NCBI GenBank assembly: GCA_045627405.1
Contig: JAZQNP010000097.1
Span: 3,398 to 67,397 of the forward strand
Direction: 5' to 3'
Length of the DNA: 64,000 nt
Source: Firm-04 sp045627405
GTDB taxonomy: Bacteria; Bacillota; Clostridia; Oscillospirales; Ruminococcaceae
Shown: positions 24,206-33,054 of the stretch, one piece after another
Position numbering within the stretch: position 1 is the first letter of the stretch
Layout: every line of letters begins with the position of its first letter
Notes under the pieces: model-generated
The model's input: the letters and a program-made list of their open reading frames with translations, nothing else
Database searches by the model: none
What the model was told of the DNA's origin: nothing
Position numbers and translations under genes: made by a program

Positions 24206-25768
24206 TTAGTGATTGATAATAATGAGATTCGTCGGGTTCATGCCCGTCCAGCGCACGATCCAGTTCTCCTCGACGAGAATACGGGTGATGTCACCGACTT
24301 CCTCCTCCATCTGGGTCAGCATCATATCCTTCACATAAGGGTGGAAGCGATCGGGCGTGTGTTCGTATGTAATCTGTTTCGTAAGCTCCACTCTGTCCAT
24401 CGCCGCTTGGTAAAGCTCCTGCGCCAGCGGTTTCAGAATTATGTTCAATTCTGAGTGTTGTGCTTTCGTAAGACTCGGAAAATTCGGTTTGATCTGATCG
24501 CCGCATCGGACAGCCAGTCCTTTCTCGATCAACTCGGTACAGACGATCTTGTCATTCTCTGTTTCCGGCTGCCATGTCGGGAGCATGGTCAGAACATTTG
24601 CCTGCACGGGAGTCATTCTCTGGTTCTGAATCTGCTCGCTGGGCGTATTGAAGTGAATCCAGTCGCAAAGGATTTCCCCGTGCTCGGTTTCGTAAGATGT
24701 CCAGAGCGGCACATAATTATCGCCCTTCGGCGGCAAGAGCTTCTCAACCAAAGTCAGCTCGGCAAAGGGTCCAAGCTTGGGATCCGGGCGATTTTTGCTC
24801 AGCTCCTGCTCAATATCACATTCATAGCTGATGGTTGTAGCGATTGCCGTAACGAGCCATTTCAGCGAGTTGACAGGCATATCGCTGCCGTAGAAGCCGA
24901 TTGCACGGATCTTTTCCTCATTTTCCGCAAAGAAGCTCTTGATCTTTTCGGCAGTTTCTTTCAGCATCGCCGCCTTTGCCTGATAACGCTCCTTAATTGC
25001 GCCCTTGGTCTGAATCATCAGATTTGTCAGATAAAACCCGTTCTTTTCGGACAGAAGCTCCCGCTTCACAAGCTCCTTGATCTCGTCCTCCAAATAAGCA
25101 GTCGGCACACCGAGCTGTAAGCTGAGCTGCTCCTCGTTCTGTTTCTCGTAATAACATGCCATCATAATATTCTGCTGGATACTGTTCATATAGAAGCCGC
25201 GATAATCTCTGATCGGTTCCTGGAACCATGTCCGAATCAGACTGACGGGATTATAGCTGTATTCTCCAAAATTTCTTTCCATTGTAATGCCCTCCTTGAT
25301 CCGTTTTCTCGATTGGAATAGCAGATATTTCACCATGCTTGATGAAAGTGAAAAGCGCGCTGAAATTTCCTTGACGGAGCATCCTTCAATATAGTATGCG
25401 ACCATAACACGGCGGTAATTGGAGTTCAGCAGAGACAGCTCTCGCGTAATGAGCATGAACTGTTCGTTCTCCTGTGCCTGCTCTGCAACCCGATCCCAGG
25501 AATTGTCCGGAATGGTATCATCCAGCTCGGCAGCATTGAGTCTGTCCTTCTTTCGGTACCAATCTTTGAGGATGTTGTGGGCAGTGCGCCAGACAAACGC
25601 GTAAAATGCCTTTTCATCACGCAGATTTTCAATGCTTTCGCACAGCGTCAGCAGGATCTCCTGGGATAAGTCCTCCGATTCCTGGTAAGAGTTTGTGCGT
25701 GACAAACAGTACTGAAACACTGCTTTTGACATTTGCGCAATTTTTTCACGTCGTTCATCAAGGTTCAT
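24206..25768 (-). CDS. ECF-like RNA polymerase sigma factor with a long C-terminal extension
   Basis: 520 residues, more than twice the normal size. Residues 1-175 are a sigma-70 domain pair: region 2 (SYQESEDLSQEILLTL, then AFYAFVWRTAHNILKDWYRK) and region 4 (SNYRRVMVAYYIEGCSVKEI, then SLSSSMVKYLLFQSRKRIKE). The remaining 340 or so residues have winged-helix-like segments (QLGVPTAYLEDEIKELVKRE) and no recognised sensor. The extension might bind a ligand or partner that controls the sigma part. ATG at 25768 is preceded by AAAGGAAAG about 9 nt upstream. Its target promoters are not identifiable here. Confidence 0.85.
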   Translation of the reverse strand: MNLDERREKIAQMSKAVFQYCLSRTNSYQESEDLSQEILLTLCESIENLRDEKAFYAFVWRTAHNILKDWYRKKDRLNAAELDDTIPDNSWDRVAEQAQENEQFMLITRELSLLNSNYRRVMVAYYIEGCSVKEISARFSLSSSMVKYLLFQSRKRIKEGITMERNFGEYSYNPVSLIRTWFQEPIRDYRGFYMNSIQQNIMMACYYEKQNEEQLSLQLGVPTAYLEDEIKELVKRELLSEKNGFYLTNLMIQTKGAIKERYQAKAAMLKETAEKIKSFFAENEEKIRAIGFYGSDMPVNSLKWLVTAIATTISYECDIEQELSKNRPDPKLGPFAELTLVEKLLPPKGDNYVPLWTSYETEHGEILCDWIHFNTPSEQIQNQRMTPVQANVLTMLPTWQPETENDKIVCTELIEKGLAVRCGDQIKPNFPSLTKAQHSELNIILKPLAQELYQAAMDRVELTKQITYEHTPDRFHPYVKDMMLTQMEEEVGDITRILVEENWIVRWTGMNPTNLIIINH

Positions 25769-25893
25769 ACTCGGCTTTCCTTTCTTTGATTTTAGAAGCT
25801 TCTGTTTATATAGTGGTGAAATTTCGGCTTGGTTAGGGCAGAAAAGATTATTATGAAGAAATATGAGAAATAGCAGAAGCCGACAGAAACAGG

Positions 25894-25931
25894 AACAGGC
25901 AGATATTTCGCAATCGAAATGTCTGCCTGTT
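25894..25931 (-). terminator. Terminator-like hairpin after nspC
   Basis: AACAGGCAGATATTTCG and CGAAATGTCTGCCTGTT pair over 17 bp with one wobble and a 4-nt loop, about 70 nt downstream of the nspC stop on the minus strand. Confidence 0.7.
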
Positions 25932-26001
25932 GTGCTTTTGCTATGCTGTACACAGAACCAGCCGCATCGACCTGCTGAGCAGCAGCACGGTTTTCTCTGC
26001 A

Positions 26002-27123
26002 TTAAAATCTATTTTTGTAGTCGCTGAAAGAAAAGGTCCGGAAGATTTTGCAGTTGCCGTTTGGCTCCCGCAGCGCGACGGCGGGCATCGGAATACCGGT
26101 ATACATTTTTGCTTTGGTGAGGGTATTGATCGCCATATCCTTGAATACCAGCCGGTCACCGATTTGCAGCGGACGCGCAAAGGAATAATCTCCGAATACA
26201 TCTTCCGGCAGACAGCTTCTGCCGCCGAGACGATAGGTATAGGGCATAACGCCGGGTCTGTCGGCACCGACCAGCGGCGGGCGGTATTGCAGCTCTGTAA
26301 TATCCGGTGCATGGCACACCGCAGAAGAATCGAGCACGGCGATTTTCATACCGTTTTCGATGAGATCGACAACCGTTGTCACAAAATCGCCGGCTTCCCA
26401 GACAATCGCCTCACCGGGTTCAAGATATACCTGCAAGCCATAGGTTTCCTGCAATTTTCTGATGCAGGCTTCCAGCGTATCGAGCTGATAGCCCTCTCTT
26501 GTGATGTGGTGTCCGCCGCCGAGATTGATCCACTCCATCTCTGAAAGAAAAGGACCGAACTTTTCAATGACTGCATCGACGAGGTGTTCCAGTGCATCGG
26601 CGTTCTGCTCATAGAGCGCGTGAATGTGCAGTCCGTTGATCAGGCTGCGCAGATGCACGGGGAAATTGGCGCGCGTGGTGCCGAGACGGGAATTCGGCGC
26701 ACAGGGATCAAATTCTTCGAGCTGCTGTGAAAGATATTCCGGATTGATCCGCAGCCCGACGGAGCAGCCGTTTGCGCGGGCAGCAAGGGCATACCGTTGC
26801 AGCTGTGTCGGGGAGTTGAAGGTGATATGATCGCAGGTTTTGAGTAGTTCCTCCATTTCATCCGGCAGATATGCAGTTTGTATGATATGGTTTTCGCCGG
26901 GGAAATAGAGCTTTGCAAGCTGTGCCTCATAAGCGGAACAGGAAGAGCAGCCGTCAAGATAGCGTGCGATAATGGAATAAAACGGGAAAGATGAGAATGC
27001 TTTTTGCGCATAGAGAATTTTACATCCTGTGCGCTTCCGCAGCCCGTCAAGCAATTCCAGATTCTGTTTCAGCTTTTTCTGGTCAATCAGATAACACGGC
27101 GTGGGCAAAGCAGATTCAAGCAT
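26002..27123 (-). CDS. nspC: Carboxynorspermidine decarboxylase
   Basis: About 373 residues of the PLP-dependent alanine-racemase-fold decarboxylases. Typical marks are LPTPCYLIDQKKL at the start, KILYAQKAFSSF with the PLP lysine, and LEPGEAIVWEAG near residue 240. NspC makes norspermidine or spermidine from the carboxy precursors. The usual partner, a carboxynorspermidine dehydrogenase, is not in the window. ATG at 27123 and GTG at 27132 are both possible; the Shine-Dalgarno site (AGGTAGGA) does not decide. It has its own promoter. Confidence 0.93.
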   Translation of the reverse strand: MLESALPTPCYLIDQKKLKQNLELLDGLRKRTGCKILYAQKAFSSFPFYSIIARYLDGCSSCSAYEAQLAKLYFPGENHIIQTAYLPDEMEELLKTCDHITFNSPTQLQRYALAARANGCSVGLRINPEYLSQQLEEFDPCAPNSRLGTTRANFPVHLRSLINGLHIHALYEQNADALEHLVDAVIEKFGPFLSEMEWINLGGGHHITREGYQLDTLEACIRKLQETYGLQVYLEPGEAIVWEAGDFVTTVVDLIENGMKIAVLDSSAVCHAPDITELQYRPPLVGADRPGVMPYTYRLGGRSCLPEDVFGDYSFARPLQIGDRLVFKDMAINTLTKAKMYTGIPMPAVALREPNGNCKIFRTFSFSDYKNRF

Positions 27124-27163
27124 TTTTATCACATCCTACCTGTTCAAATTTCGTTCATATATT

Positions 27164-27192
27164 AGTATAGCACATTCTCAGTCTTTTTGCAA
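27164..27192 (-). promoter_or_regulatory. Sigma-A-type promoter of nspC
   Basis: On the minus strand, TTGCAA (27192-27187) and TATACT (27169-27164) have a 17-nt spacer. Confidence 0.7.
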
Positions 27193-27255
27193 GAGGGAAT
27201 ATAGATTTGGCAGAAAAAGAAGCATTTGGATGCAAAGTCTACGCCTTTGCATTTG

Positions 27256-27297
27256 AAAAGCGACCCGAACCGTATCCTTACAGTTCAGGCCGCTTTA
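27256..27297 (-). terminator. Terminator of the first ABC exporter operon
   Basis: On the minus strand, AAAGCGGCCTGAAC and GTTCGGGTCGCTTT pair with G-U wobbles and are followed by a short T run, right after the stop codon. Confidence 0.7.
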
Positions 27298-29052
27298 TTA
27301 CCGTTGAAACTGGCTCTGATAGAGCGTTGCATAGAATCCGTTTTTTCTGAGAAGGGAATCATGCGTACCTTGCTCGACGATGTGTCCGTCGCGCATGACG
27401 AGAATCAGGTCTGCGCTGCGGATCGTAGAGAGACGGTGTGCGACAATGAATGCGGTACGCCCCTCCATCATGCGGTTGAAAGCGGATTGAATCTTCTGTT
27501 CTGTACGCGTATCAATGGACGAGGTTGCTTCATCGAGAATCAGCATAGGCGGAAGCGCGAGCATCAGACGGGCAATGCAGAGCAGCTGCCGCTGTCCTTG
27601 GGAGAGTGCGCCGCTTTTATCGCTGATTACCGTATCATAGCCGCTTGGAAGCTGCCGGATGAAGCTGTGCGCATGCGCAGCCTTAGCCGCAGCGATAACC
27701 TCTTCATCGGTTGCGTTAGGCATTCCGAAGCGGATATTGTCCCGCACCGTTGCGTGTTTCAGCCAGGTTTCCTGCAAAACCATGCCGATCTGGTCGCGGA
27801 GGCTTTCTCTGGTCAGCTGTCTCAGGTCAATCTGATCCAGTAAGATTGCCCCTTTGTTGACGTCATAGAACCGCATAATCAGATTGATGAGTGTGGTTTT
27901 GCCGCAGCCGGTCGGACCGACAACGGCGATATGCTGTCCGGGCTTGACGTTCAGATTGCAGTCGGTAATCAGCGGGCGTTCCGGAACGTAAGAGAATGAC
28001 ACATGACTGAACCGGACATTGCCTTCTGCATGGAACAGTGAGATGGCATCATCGGAATTTTCTGTTTCTTCGGGGAGGTCAATCAGCGCGAAGATACGGT
28101 CGGCGCAGGCAATGGCATTCTGCAATTCTGTGATGACGCCGGAGATTTCGTTAAACGGCTTGGTGTACTGATTTGCGTAGCTCAGAAAGCAGGACAGTCC
28201 GCCGACAGTGATCGTACCGCGGATTGCGGCGAGAGAGCCTGTGAGGGCAACCGCCGCATACACCAGCGCATTGACAAATCGCGTGCAGGGATTGGTCAGA
28301 GATGAGAAGAATGTCGCTTTCAGTGCAGCATCGGAGAGACGGTCGTTGCTGTCATCAAATTGCTCCATGATTTTCGCTTCATGCCCGAATGCCTGCACGA
28401 CTTTCTGTCCCGCGACCGTTTCAGTGATCATTGCCGTCTGTTCCGCCCGCAGAGCCGCCTGTTTGCTGAACATCGCGTAGGTGTGTTTGGCAATAAAAGA
28501 CGCGACAAACAGCGAGAGCGGCGTCAGCAGGATGACGGTCAGTGTGATGCCCAGGTGGATGGTGAGCATAAAGATCAGCGTGCCGAGGATGGTCAGAATG
28601 CCGGTAAAAAGCTGCGTGAATCCGAGCAGCAGACCGTCCGCAAACTGATCGACATCGGAGATCATGCGGCTGACAATGTCTCCGGCGGGCTGTGTGTCGA
28701 GATAAGAGAGCGGCAGCCGGGCGAGCTTGCGAAACGCCTGATTCCGGATTCTTGCGACGGCTTCATAGGTAATGCGGTTGTTGAGAATGCTCATGCTCCA
28801 CTGCAAAACAGCAGTCAGCGCGGCTGAGCTGCCGATAATGATTAGAATTTGCGTCACAGTGGAAAAATCAACATTTCCGGCGGATTCGATGCAGTCGAGC
28901 GCATTGCCGATCATGATGGGAATATAGAGCGTCAGCGCGACGGTGACTGCTGCAAGAATGAGTGTAGAAACGATCCATTTCCGGTCGCGTTTCAGATATT
29001 GCAGCACGCGGCGGAGGGTGACAAGCTGCGCAGAAGATTGTTTGTTACGCAT
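27298..29052 (-). CDS. ABC exporter half with canonical ATPase site
   Basis: About 584 residues: six membrane segments (about 20-310) and one ATPase domain. The ATPase has Walker A (GPTGCGKTT), the signature LSQGQ, Walker B ending in Glu (MLILDEATSS) and an H-loop His (IVAHRLST), so this half hydrolyses ATP. It should form a heterodimer with the upstream gene's product, as in BmrCD-type exporters. ATG at 29052 has GGAGG about 9 nt upstream and overlaps the upstream gene by 8 nt; ATG at 29061 is possible. The exported substrate is unknown. Confidence 0.92.
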   Translation of the reverse strand: MRNKQSSAQLVTLRRVLQYLKRDRKWIVSTLILAAVTVALTLYIPIMIGNALDCIESAGNVDFSTVTQILIIIGSSAALTAVLQWSMSILNNRITYEAVARIRNQAFRKLARLPLSYLDTQPAGDIVSRMISDVDQFADGLLLGFTQLFTGILTILGTLIFMLTIHLGITLTVILLTPLSLFVASFIAKHTYAMFSKQAALRAEQTAMITETVAGQKVVQAFGHEAKIMEQFDDSNDRLSDAALKATFFSSLTNPCTRFVNALVYAAVALTGSLAAIRGTITVGGLSCFLSYANQYTKPFNEISGVITELQNAIACADRIFALIDLPEETENSDDAISLFHAEGNVRFSHVSFSYVPERPLITDCNLNVKPGQHIAVVGPTGCGKTTLINLIMRFYDVNKGAILLDQIDLRQLTRESLRDQIGMVLQETWLKHATVRDNIRFGMPNATDEEVIAAAKAAHAHSFIRQLPSGYDTVISDKSGALSQGQRQLLCIARLMLALPPMLILDEATSSIDTRTEQKIQSAFNRMMEGRTAFIVAHRLSTIRSADLILVMRDGHIVEQGTHDSLLRKNGFYATLYQSQFQR

Positions 29053-30790
29053 GGTGAGCATCCTCCTTCTCCTCCGGAAATTGTGACAGATGGATTTCGC
29101 GGTAAACCGCGCAGCATTGCAGCAGGGTGTCATGTGTACCGCTGCCGACGAGCTCTCCGTCTTCCAGAACGAGAATCAGATCTGCATGCTGGATGGAAGC
29201 CGTGCGCTGGGAAACGACAAATACCGTCGGCTGATAGGGGAGTGTGCGCAGTGCAGAACGCAGCGAAGCGTCAGTTGCGTAATCGAGCGCAGAGGCACTG
29301 TCATCGAGAATCAGAAATTCCGGTTCCCGCACAAGGGCTCTTGCGATGGTCAGACGCTGTCGCTGACCGCCGGAAAAATTCTGTCCGCTTTCGGTTACGG
29401 GTTCATCGAGTCCGGCAGGCTTTGCGTTGACGACATCGAGTGCCTGAGCTGCTTCAAGCGCAGCATACAGCGCATCATCATCGGCATGTTCATTTCCCCA
29501 TTGCAGGTTGTCGCGGATGGTTCCCTGAAAGAGCATGGCTTTCTGTGGCACAGTGCCGATGCGTGCGCGCAGGGCATCGCGGCGAAAGTTTATGCTGTCG
29601 ATGCCGTCTACGGTGATGCTGCCCTCTGTCGGTTCATAAAAGCGCGGTAAGAGATTGACCAGTGTGGATTTACCGGAGCCGGTACCGCCGATGATGCCGA
29701 TGACATCACCGCGCTTTGCCGAGAAAGAAATATCGTGCAGAGCCGGCGCACCGCCGTCCTGATAGGTAAATGAAACATGGGAAAATATCACGCTGCCGCG
29801 ATGATCTTCTGAGATTTCGGGCATATTGCGTGTGTCGTCGTCAAGCGGTTCTCCGGTTTCAAAAACAGCCTGAATGCGGTTCCCGCAGGCGATCGCTTTG
29901 GTCAGCATAATCAGAAAGCTTGCAAATTTAATCAGCTCCGTCAGAATCTGCGACATATAGTTATAGAGTGCGACCACAGAGCCTTGGGTCAGCAAGCCGG
30001 CATCGACGCGGACAGCACCGATATAGATCAGGGCAATCACCGCGCCGTTTATCATCACATAGGTGAGCGGATTCATGAGTGCGGAGAGTTTGCCGACCGT
30101 TTCCTGCATCCGGACCAGCATGCGGTTTTGCTTGCGAAAGATCTGTGTCTCCTGCTCCTCCATGCGAAATGCACGGATCACGCGTACACCGGTAAGGTTT
30201 TCGCGTGTTGCTTCGGTCACGGTGTCCAGTTGATTTTGTACGTTCCGGTTTTTGGGAATGGTCAGCAGCATAATGCCGAACACAACGACCGCCAGCAGCG
30301 GAATCGCAACGACAAAGACCAACGCGCCCCTGACATCGACAGTGAACGCCATGATCATTGCGCCGAGTACGATAAACGGTGAGCGCAGCAGAAGCCGGAT
30401 TGTCATGTTGACGCCGGACTGCATCTGGTTGATGTCGCTGGTCATGCGGGTGATGATCGCAGAAGTGCCGAGCCGGTCAAGATCGCTGTACGAGAGCTTC
30501 TGGATATGCCCCATCAGCGCGTGCCGCACCTTTCCGGAAAAACCGACCGCAGCCTTGGCAGCAAAATACTGTGCAAACAGCGTATTCGTCAGACCGACCG
30601 CAGCAAGCAGAACCATCAGAAGACTCATTTTGATCAGATACGGTTTGTTTTGCTCTGCAATGCCCGTGTCGATCATCGCCTTGACCACAAGCGGGATCAT
30701 CAGTTCAAAGGTTGCTTCGAGCATTTTGAAGAGCGGTGCAAGGATACATTCCTTTTTGTATTCGCGCAGATAGCGCAGCAGTTTTTTCAT
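29045..30790 (-). CDS. ABC exporter half with degenerate ATPase site
   Basis: 581 residues: six membrane segments and an ATPase domain with Walker A (GGTGSGKST) and signature FSGGQ. Its Walker B reads FLILDDSAS, with Asp in place of the catalytic Glu, and the H-loop His is Gln (VVSQRTAS). This is the degenerate-site half of a heterodimeric exporter, with the canonical half encoded next. ATG at 30790 has CGGAGG 5-6 nt upstream. Confidence 0.92.
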   Translation of the reverse strand: MKKLLRYLREYKKECILAPLFKMLEATFELMIPLVVKAMIDTGIAEQNKPYLIKMSLLMVLLAAVGLTNTLFAQYFAAKAAVGFSGKVRHALMGHIQKLSYSDLDRLGTSAIITRMTSDINQMQSGVNMTIRLLLRSPFIVLGAMIMAFTVDVRGALVFVVAIPLLAVVVFGIMLLTIPKNRNVQNQLDTVTEATRENLTGVRVIRAFRMEEQETQIFRKQNRMLVRMQETVGKLSALMNPLTYVMINGAVIALIYIGAVRVDAGLLTQGSVVALYNYMSQILTELIKFASFLIMLTKAIACGNRIQAVFETGEPLDDDTRNMPEISEDHRGSVIFSHVSFTYQDGGAPALHDISFSAKRGDVIGIIGGTGSGKSTLVNLLPRFYEPTEGSITVDGIDSINFRRDALRARIGTVPQKAMLFQGTIRDNLQWGNEHADDDALYAALEAAQALDVVNAKPAGLDEPVTESGQNFSGGQRQRLTIARALVREPEFLILDDSASALDYATDASLRSALRTLPYQPTVFVVSQRTASIQHADLILVLEDGELVGSGTHDTLLQCCAVYREIHLSQFPEEKEDAHHA

Positions 30791-30800
30791 ATCATCCTCC

Positions 30801-30815
30801 GCAGATTATATCTGC
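30801..30815. promoter_or_regulatory. Palindrome downstream of the exporter promoter, candidate operator
   Basis: GCAGAT-TAT-ATCTGC is a perfect inverted repeat with a 3-nt centre. It lies between the -10 box and the ribosome site of the exporter gene, a position where a repressor would act. No regulator gene is adjacent. Confidence 0.45.
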
Positions 30816-30818
30816 TTT

Positions 30819-30847
30819 ATTATACCGCAGTCGGACAGAAAAGTCAA
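30819..30847 (-). promoter_or_regulatory. Sigma-A-type promoter of the first ABC exporter operon
   Basis: On the minus strand, TTGACT (30847-30842) and TATAAT (30824-30819) have a 17-nt spacer. Confidence 0.78.
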
Positions 30848-30919
30848 TAAGGGCAGCAAAACTGCACGCACAGAGGACACGCATCCAGCATACGCTGTAT
30901 GGAAGAGGTGGATACATAT

Positions 30920-31606
30920 ATGCTGAAATTTTTGTCCGGCATTCTCTCGCAGCTGACGCTTCTGCTCTTGCATGTAGATCACACGGCAGCGTTTCCGCAG
31001 CCGCTGACAAAAGCAGAAGAGGAAGCATGCTTGCAGCAGATTGCCGCGGGAGACGAATCGGCGCGGCAGCGGCTGATCACGCACAATCTGCGGCTGGTCG
31101 CACACATGACAAAGAAGTTTTATACTGCCGAGCGGGAGCAGGAGGAGCTGATTTCGATCGGCACGCTGGGTCTGATGAAGGCGGCGGCATCTTTTGACCC
31201 GAAAAAGGGGGCGCGGTTTGCGACCTATGCAAGCCGGTGTATTGAAAATGAGATTCTGATGCATTACCGCGCAAAGAAGAAGACCAACGGGGAAGTGTTT
31301 TTTGATGATCCGCTGGAATACGATAAAGACGGCAACGCACTGACGCTGCTTGACATCATGCCGGACGACTGCGATTTAGAGGAGCAGGTTGCGCAGTCGA
31401 TGCAGGAAAAGCAGCTTTATCATTTTCTGCAAACGCGTCTTTCCAAGCGCGAATGGACCGTTATAGTTTACCGTTACGGATTGTTCGGGGAACAGGAGCG
31501 CACGCAGCGGGAGGTCGCAGAGCTGCTCGGTATCAGCCGTTCCTATGTATCCCGCATAGAAAAGCACGCGCTGTCGGTTCTGCGGCAGGCATACGAGTCT
31601 GCATAA
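30920..31606 (+). CDS. sigK: Sporulation sigma factor, sigma-K
   Basis: About 228 residues. A hydrophobic N-terminal pro-sequence (about 1-25) is followed by AFPQPLTKAEEEACLQQI, matching the sigma-K processing region. Region 2 has HNLRLVAHMTKKFY and GLMKAAASFDPKKGARFATY then CIENEILMHYRAKKK, and region 4 ends with ELLGISRSYVSRIEKHAL. Sigma-K directs late mother-cell transcription after cleavage of the pro-sequence. The gene is continuous, with no skin-type insertion. ATG at 30920 has GAGGTGG upstream. It is transcribed divergently from the ABC exporter. Confidence 0.95.
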   Translation: MLKFLSGILSQLTLLLLHVDHTAAFPQPLTKAEEEACLQQIAAGDESARQRLITHNLRLVAHMTKKFYTAEREQEELISIGTLGLMKAAASFDPKKGARFATYASRCIENEILMHYRAKKKTNGEVFFDDPLEYDKDGNALTLLDIMPDDCDLEEQVAQSMQEKQLYHFLQTRLSKREWTVIVYRYGLFGEQERTQREVAELLGISRSYVSRIEKHALSVLRQAYESA

Positions 31607-31608
31607 AA

Positions 31609-31637
31609 AAAGCCTGTGACAGTGCGTCACAGGCTTT
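31609..31637. terminator. Terminator between sigK and the zinc-ribbon protein gene
   Basis: AAAGCCTGTGAC and GTCACAGGCTTT are perfect arms with a 5-nt loop, with A and T tracts for both directions. Confidence 0.88.
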
Positions 31638-31650
31638 CTCTGTGTTCGTT

Positions 31651-32202
31651 TTAAAGCTCGCTGTCAGATGAATCCGCCTCATCCGCATCGACATCTGCTT
31701 CATCTTCGAGGACATATTCCGCTTCGATGTTATCGTAATTGAATTCGATCTGTTCACCGCAGTACGGACAGGTCATGCTGCCTTCTTCGAGTCTGCGCTC
31801 ACTCAGAGCCAGCGTTTCCTCGCAGCCGGGGCAGTTGACAATATACTTTGGCGTTTCAAAGTCCTCTTCGTCCTCATCTTCGTAGTCGAAATCGTCATAA
31901 TCGGGCGGCAGAACGCTGCCGATCGGATACTCGTCATCGTCGTCATCATAGAGTGCGTCGTCATCGTCATCGTCGTCTTCATCGCAGTAGAGATCGGACT
32001 CGACCTCACCCAGATCCTGATCGAGCAGATCACACAGCTCTGTCAGTTCATCGACCTGCGACTGCAAATCGTCAATATAGACCGCCATTTCCTCCATGAC
32101 ATCGGACATTTGCAGGATTGCCTTGCCCTCTTTGGTAGAGCCGTCCAGCTCCATTCCGTCGAGCAGACCTTTCAGATATGCCATTTTCTCCGTCAGCTTC
32201 AT
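31651..32202 (-). CDS. CD1247-type protein with acidic linker and zinc ribbon
   Basis: 183 residues. The N-terminal 60 residues (EKMAYLKGLLDGMELDGSTK, then VYIDDLQSQVDELTELCDLL) match the CD1247 N-terminal domain and are helical, likely coiled. A very acidic stretch with long Asp runs (about 75-115) follows. A zinc ribbon has CPGC and CPYCG (about 124-147), and the tail is acidic again. The function is unknown. It lies 57 nt after efp on the same strand, a likely operon. AAAGGAG lies about 9 nt before the ATG. Confidence 0.88.
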   Translation of the reverse strand: MKLTEKMAYLKGLLDGMELDGSTKEGKAILQMSDVMEEMAVYIDDLQSQVDELTELCDLLDQDLGEVESDLYCDEDDDDDDDALYDDDDDEYPIGSVLPPDYDDFDYEDEDEEDFETPKYIVNCPGCEETLALSERRLEEGSMTCPYCGEQIEFNYDNIEAEYVLEDEADVDADEADSSDSEL

Positions 32203-32259
32203 GGTTGGTGCTCCTTTCCCGATTTTGAAATTCCGGCAGCAGCCGTAAAGAATGGGAGC

Positions 32260-32817
32260 TTATGCGCGCTCCATGTATTCGCCGGTTCTGGTATCAATGC
32301 GGATCTTATCACCCTCGTTGATGAAGAGCGGGACACGGATCTCCGCACCGGTCTCAACAACAGCCGGCTTGGTTGCGTTGGTTGCGGTGTTGCCCTTGAC
32401 GCCGGGTTCGGTTTCCGTAATTGTCAGCTCGACAAAGAACGGCGGCTCGATGCCGAAGACATTGCCCTTATAGGACAGCACCTTGACGATTTCCTCTTCC
32501 TTGACGAAATCGAGTGCATTGCCGACAACATCCTTGCTGATCGGCACCTGATCGTAGGTTTCCATGTCCATGAAGTAGAACAGTTCGCCGTCATTATAGC
32601 TGTACTGCATGTCCTTGCGCTCAACGAACGCAGTCGGGAACTTTGCAGTCGGGTTAAACGAAGTCTCAACGACTGCGCCGGTGATGACATTCTTGTACTT
32701 GGTGCGGACAAAAGCGGCACCCTTACCCGGCTTGACGTGCTGGAACTCGATCACCTGAACGACCTGACCGTCCATTTCAAAGGTCATGCCGTTGCGAAAA
32801 TCACCTGCTGAAATCAT
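32260..32817 (-). CDS. efp: Translation elongation factor P
   Basis: 185 residues, the standard size. The N-terminal KOW-like domain has FQHVKPGKGAAFVRTKYKN, whose Lys in PGKG is the tip residue that may be modified. The C-terminal OB domains end with GDKIRIDTRTGEYMERA, the family signature. EF-P relieves ribosome stalling at proline runs. No modifying enzyme gene lies nearby. ATG at 32817 has GGAGGG about 8 nt upstream. Confidence 0.98.
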   Translation of the reverse strand: MISAGDFRNGMTFEMDGQVVQVIEFQHVKPGKGAAFVRTKYKNVITGAVVETSFNPTAKFPTAFVERKDMQYSYNDGELFYFMDMETYDQVPISKDVVGNALDFVKEEEIVKVLSYKGNVFGIEPPFFVELTITETEPGVKGNTATNATKPAVVETGAEIRVPLFINEGDKIRIDTRTGEYMERA

Positions 32818-32869
32818 GTGTAATACCCTCCAAATCAAATCTATGAATGTTCGCCATTCCAATGGTTCT

Positions 32870-32898
32870 ATTTTACACGATATTGACGCATTTTGCAA
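32870..32898 (-). promoter_or_regulatory. Sigma-A-type promoter of efp
   Basis: On the minus strand, TTGCAA (32898-32893) and TAAAAT (32875-32870) have a 17-nt spacer, about 50 nt before the efp start. Confidence 0.7.
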
Positions 32899-33054
32899 TA
32901 GGATTGAGCAAAAAAAGAACGGATGCACAAAATCAAAAATATTATCGCGCTTCATTTCGGCATTTTGCACATCATCCAATTTGTGCATGTGTGTGTATGC
33001 ATCTGCCGGTATATGTGCAAATCGGCGGGCATACGCTGAACGGGGGGGATTCCG

